A DNA stretch of 22,806 nucleotides from Phallusia fumigata (lineage: Eukaryota > Chordata > Ascidiacea > Phlebobranchia > Ascidiidae), in contig QXVZ01006357.1 in NCBI GenBank assembly GCA_008931825.1, positions 1 through 22,806 of the forward strand, read 5' to 3'. Made by a program: the position numbers and the translations under genes. Below are positions 19,341 to 22,806 of this stretch, one piece after another; within the stretch, counting starts at the first letter, position 1, and each line of letters opens with the position of its first letter. The notes beneath the pieces are model-generated. The model made no database searches, had not been told where the DNA came from, and was given only the letters and a program-made list of their open reading frames with translations.

Positions 19341-20203
19341 ACGTTTTCCACATCACATGATCATCTGCATTCGATCTATGCACGAGAAACGTTTGCGACG
19401 GCAGTCTGGGGACTGCTTTGCGAAATCTCAGGGATCTCTTCGTCTCGCTTTCAGGGACTTCTGCTTACTTCTTAACATTGTTGTGCTTTGTAGCTTGCCG
19501 CCGAGCCCGTTTGTCTGCGCCGGCCAACAGTCACTAACTATTGCACCGCGATCGTGTTTATACTTTTTCTCATTGCGGATATTTCGCCAGCCGTATGCGC
19601 TAAATCGCAAATACACACCGTTGTATAAACCGCCTTTATCTAAAGAGCGCGGCGAACCCTGTACATTAATACGTGCTATTGGTAAAACCTTTCGTCTAAC
19701 TTTGCGCTTGCAGTGCCCGAGATTAACATTGTGTTACGTCTTTTATTGGAACTGACAATCATTATCGCGACTAACCGCTTTTCAGTTTCAGTCCGCTCCC
19801 CAGGTTGTACACTTTCTTGCACGCACGTTGCGCGTTGCTAAGCCAAATATATTCCCGCTCCAAAGACGCAGTATACAGTTGTCAAATGCAAGTTCAATAC
19901 GTTCTACAATGTTTCTTGTACATAGACCGATATTTATACTTATATGTGCGCGTATGGTTGGGTGTGTGTTTGTGCGAGCGTGTGTGTATTTGTCCTAACG
20001 CTATCTGTTTGAACATTGCTTTTTTGTGTTCTGGCCAGCAGCTTTGCCAACAATTCGTTTGCTCGCCCGCTTGCTCCGTCAGGGAAAATCGCCCGCTTGA
20101 ACGCTGCCGTTTCTCGCTAGGATCGCTTAGAAGCACTACTATATACCTCTTCAATCTCCCCCATATTGCCCATCAGCTGTCTTCAGTAGGCCGCCTTACC
20201 TCA

Positions 20204-20213
20204 GTGACGTCAC
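20204..20213. promoter_or_regulatory. CRE palindrome GTGACGTCAC
   Basis: A perfect 10-bp palindrome with the full TGACGTCA core, identical to 8038-8047. It lies about 860 bp downstream of the forkhead stop. Confidence 0.4.
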
Positions 20214-20575
20214 AAATTTATCTGTGAGCCCCAACTAGCGCTGTTGTAAATCCGATTCACTCTTGTTTTTTTAAGTACGAGCTTTAACATCAACTTAAGA
20301 CCCCCAAGCATCTATCTCTCTGGAATCCCATTAATGTAGCGTTACTATATACCTTGCAGTTTCTTTCTTTGTATGTGCATTTTTGTTTGTTTCACTTTTT
20401 GCGTCGCTATTGTACCAGCCAAAGGCTTTATTGCTTTGCCAAAGACTGCTGAATATTACACACATAAATAATAGCAATCGCCTGCAACGCTAGCTTGGAT
20501 CTATCTCTCTATTTGTAGTTGTCCCGTAAGCTTCAAAACCAAACTCGCTGCCTCCGCAGAAAACGCACGCCAGTG

Positions 20576-20645
20576 TAGCTCAGTCGTCTGATAATCAAAC
20601 CAGCAGTTTTGTGTTAAGTAGGGTTGCGGACCAGGATCGAGACAT
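20576..20645 (+). other. Degenerate tRNA-like Pol III box pair (possible SINE)
   Basis: GTGTAGCTCAGTCGTC is close to a tRNA A box, and GGTTGCGG with GGATCGAGAC downstream is reminiscent of the T-arm/B box of tRNA-derived SINEs. The spacing is longer than in a tRNA and the arms do not fold cleanly, so at best this is a SINE head or relic. Confidence 0.25.
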
Positions 20646-20874
20646 GTTGTTGTCGTGTTTTTCATTTTACCTCAATTGCGACTTTTCGCTGATTGCAAAC
20701 GTTTCGTTCTTTATCCGCCTGTTTCCGCGTCCATTGAGACTTAATACCTCATACATGTTGATTTGTTTCTATGCCGACCCCGTATACGAGCAGCAAGTTC
20801 TACAAATACTTGTTGCTCAGCGGAAGATTTAGTTGTTGCTATCGTTTCTGTTTGTTGCTGTTTGTCTTTCGTTT

Positions 20875-20979
20875 ACCTTTTTTGAATTATCGCTTTGATT
20901 TGTGCGGAAAGTCGACAATCGGGATTTTTCAGATAATACAACTTTCAATAACCCAACACATCGTCTCATCGCTTGTTGA
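20875..20979. repeat. Exact 105-bp duplication, left copy (contig end)
   Basis: It is identical over its full length to 20981-21085, with only an N between them. It reads as the overlap of two contig ends joined without merging. Confidence 0.88.
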
Positions 20980-20980
20980 N
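20980..20980. other. Assembly gap (single N)
   Basis: A single N exactly between two identical 105-bp segments, the same pattern as the gap at 10072. Confidence 0.88.
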
Positions 20981-21085
20981 ACCTTTTTTGAATTATCGCT
21001 TTGATTTGTGCGGAAAGTCGACAATCGGGATTTTTCAGATAATACAACTTTCAATAACCCAACACATCGTCTCATCGCTTGTTGA
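20981..21085. repeat. Exact 105-bp duplication, right copy (contig end)
   Basis: It is identical to 20875-20979 and starts immediately after the N. Confidence 0.88.
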
Positions 21086-22806
21086 GTGTGCAGTTTGTCA
21101 CCCACTTTAAACTTTTTGGTGGGGTTTAGATAAGATTATCCCTATCATTAAAAAAGAAGGTAAGCGAGTCAAAATTTAATCTGGATACATGTCCAAATTA
21201 AGACTATGCATATCTATGGATAAATAACAACTGAGGGTTATTGCGCAGTTTTAAAATGTTTAACTGTAGTTTTCGGTAACTTTTTGGCTAGTAAGGTATT
21301 AAACATTTTAATAACATCAAATATGCCAAAATCTTGATTGGTTGTTGGGAAATGTTTTCGAGTACAGCATCTGTCACCTTTCACCGACTCCCACGTGCAG
21401 TAGCTTTTCTTTCTTAAGCGCAACTCAAAATGGCGGCGGTGGCGGCTCTTGCATAACAGAAAAACAAACATACGGGAAGGGCTGAAGAACAAAACGATCA
21501 CGTATCATTGTTGTCTGATGTGGCGTGTTTTGCGCAATAGTTTATAGTGGCCACAAATTAACAAGAAGACAGGAGTCAGCAAACCAGTCGAAACCCCGCG
21601 GCTCGGTTGCATCTATTGTCCTTTCTCGTTATGTTGCTTCCCGTGTGCAATGTGTCACAGCTGTTGTTTGTGCGCATTTGTCTCCATTGTATCTGTATAT
21701 CCGCTGCCAGCATGCCATGAGTGCAAAAATAACGTTTTGAAACTTTGTACCGAGTAACTCGCACGTAGCAAAATCAAAATTTTGACCCCCTCCTAGAAAC
21801 CGGTCTAAACTGTTTAAGGTCGCTGATTTTCGGACTCGTCTTCAGGCTAAACTACACTTCCGCTATAATACCCAAAACAGCGTTTTTCGTCAACGTGTTG
21901 CTTGTTTTTAAGCCTTTAAAGTCAAGTTTCGAATGTTAGGAAGCTTACCGCTTTCCACCCGAACTTAGCCAGCGTATTTTGTAATACATACACGTGGATT
22001 GGAATTTTTTACAATATAACTGCATCATCGACAGTTTCAGTTAATCGAAGCTCCGTTGTTAGATTAAATGCCTGGCAAGTAGTAAAGCCAAGGAGTGGCC
22101 AAATAGCCAATTTGCTTCCGAACTGGACACAGGAAGTGTCCGTCGCACAACACAGCCGCGACCACTGGTGCAACAAGTGGTTATTACGACAGCGACCTGA
22201 ACGGCCGCCAAACGACCGCATTGGCTGGCCGTTATTAACCCGAAGAAATTACACAGCGACCGCTCTTTGATGTCGTAACCGTTGCGTGGGAATCGTAAAT
22301 TGCGCATGGGCCAGTTTCTGAGGCCCGCCTGAATCACCTGTCGCGATGTGAGTTGTCGACGTTCCGTGAACGCACCTGACACCACAACTTGATGCCCCCG
22401 TTTCAACTTGGACCATAAACTGCGGTTGTTGAGCCGCCCGCACACCGGGAGACCGCCTTGTTATTGCAACAGCTTCCGTTGAAACAATTTTCCAGCGGGC
22501 GAGATATCCTTCGCTTTGTCTTGTCGAATCCGATAAGCGCCGTGCCCCCTGGCAGTAATGCCGGTTCGGTTTACACCGCAAACGCGCGGTTTTTTGTTTT
22601 TGTTGCCCTTCGGAAAATTGCAAGTCAGCACCTCGCCCAATTGCGGTGTATATTGTTACAGCGGCTTTGGGCGGTCTCTTCCAAACGCGCGGGCCGCCGA
22701 AGAAATCCCCTCGTCAATTTCAATCAAGTGAAAGGCGATTTAGAACGTGAACTTGCCCGTGTAAACTCGCGCGGTTCGCTGGAAGTTCTAACTCGGAATT
22801 AGAAGC
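21086..22806. other. Downstream non-coding DNA, no gene recognised
   Basis: Frames of up to about 128 codons occur on both strands in the CpG-rich part (about 22000-22800). They overlap each other on opposite strands, lack recognisable motifs and have no supporting splice structure. No poly(A) hexamer, repeat family or RNA gene is evident. The first 900 bp is AT-richer than the last 800 bp. Confidence 0.55.

Larger units (their letters stand above)
19341..20874 (+). other. Forkhead 3' UTR / downstream DNA
   Basis: No coding frame is convincing. I find no AATAAA from the forkhead stop to the end of the window, so the poly(A) site cannot be placed. A GT-rich stretch (about 19953-19995) is of the kind found downstream of cleavage sites, but nothing pairs with it. 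A CRE palindrome lies at 20204-20213 and tRNA-like boxes near 20576. Confidence 0.5.

Noticed and set aside
20771..21047. Open frames crossing the N at 20980
   Set aside because: The N joins two copies of the same 105 bp, so these frames are products of the assembly join.
22059..22802. Overlapping 114-128 codon frames at the right end, both strands
   Set aside because: Frames on opposite strands overlap without protein-like motifs or splice signals; the CpG-rich composition lowers stop frequency.

Overview
The window is animal genomic DNA from an invertebrate. Coding sequence is split by GT-AG introns and most of the rest is non-coding. CpG dinucleotides are common in exons and introns, so the genome does not look CpG-depleted by methylation. 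I cannot name the species. A FoxH-class forkhead gene is not expected in Drosophila or Caenorhabditis, so a flatworm-like, other lophotrochozoan or divergent protostome lineage is a reasonable guess, but only a guess.

Layout, all coding on the + strand. Positions 1-2408 are upstream non-coding DNA holding a 524-bp hAT-type non-autonomous element (1176-1699) with terminal inverted repeats and an 8-bp target duplication. Positions 2409-15929 hold a six-exon SNAPC1 (SNAP43) gene encoding about 300 aa. Its third intron is 9.8 kb and crosses an assembly gap. Positions 16186-19340 hold a three-exon forkhead gene encoding about 929 aa. Its DNA-binding domain and flanking segment match the FoxH class (FoxH1/FAST, the Smad2/3 partner of Nodal/Activin signalling). 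Positions 19341-22806 are non-coding downstream DNA.

The two genes lie head to tail, with only 256 bp between the SNAPC1 stop and the forkhead ATG. I see no AATAAA between them, and a splice acceptor sits 2 nt before the forkhead ATG. SNAPC1 is a basal factor for snRNA-gene transcription and the forkhead protein is a predicted developmental regulator. No functional partnership is implied beyond possible co-transcription.

The most interesting points are these. The FoxH-like protein has a 447-residue N-terminal extension with two PLDLS (CtBP-binding type) motifs and no visible Smad-interaction motif. The compact arrangement could be an operon or a shared-exon locus. Three full CRE palindromes occur, one exactly on the forkhead start codon. 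Four inverted repeats are packed into about 200 bp of the giant intron. Both single-N gaps are flanked by duplicated sequence that looks like unmerged contig ends.
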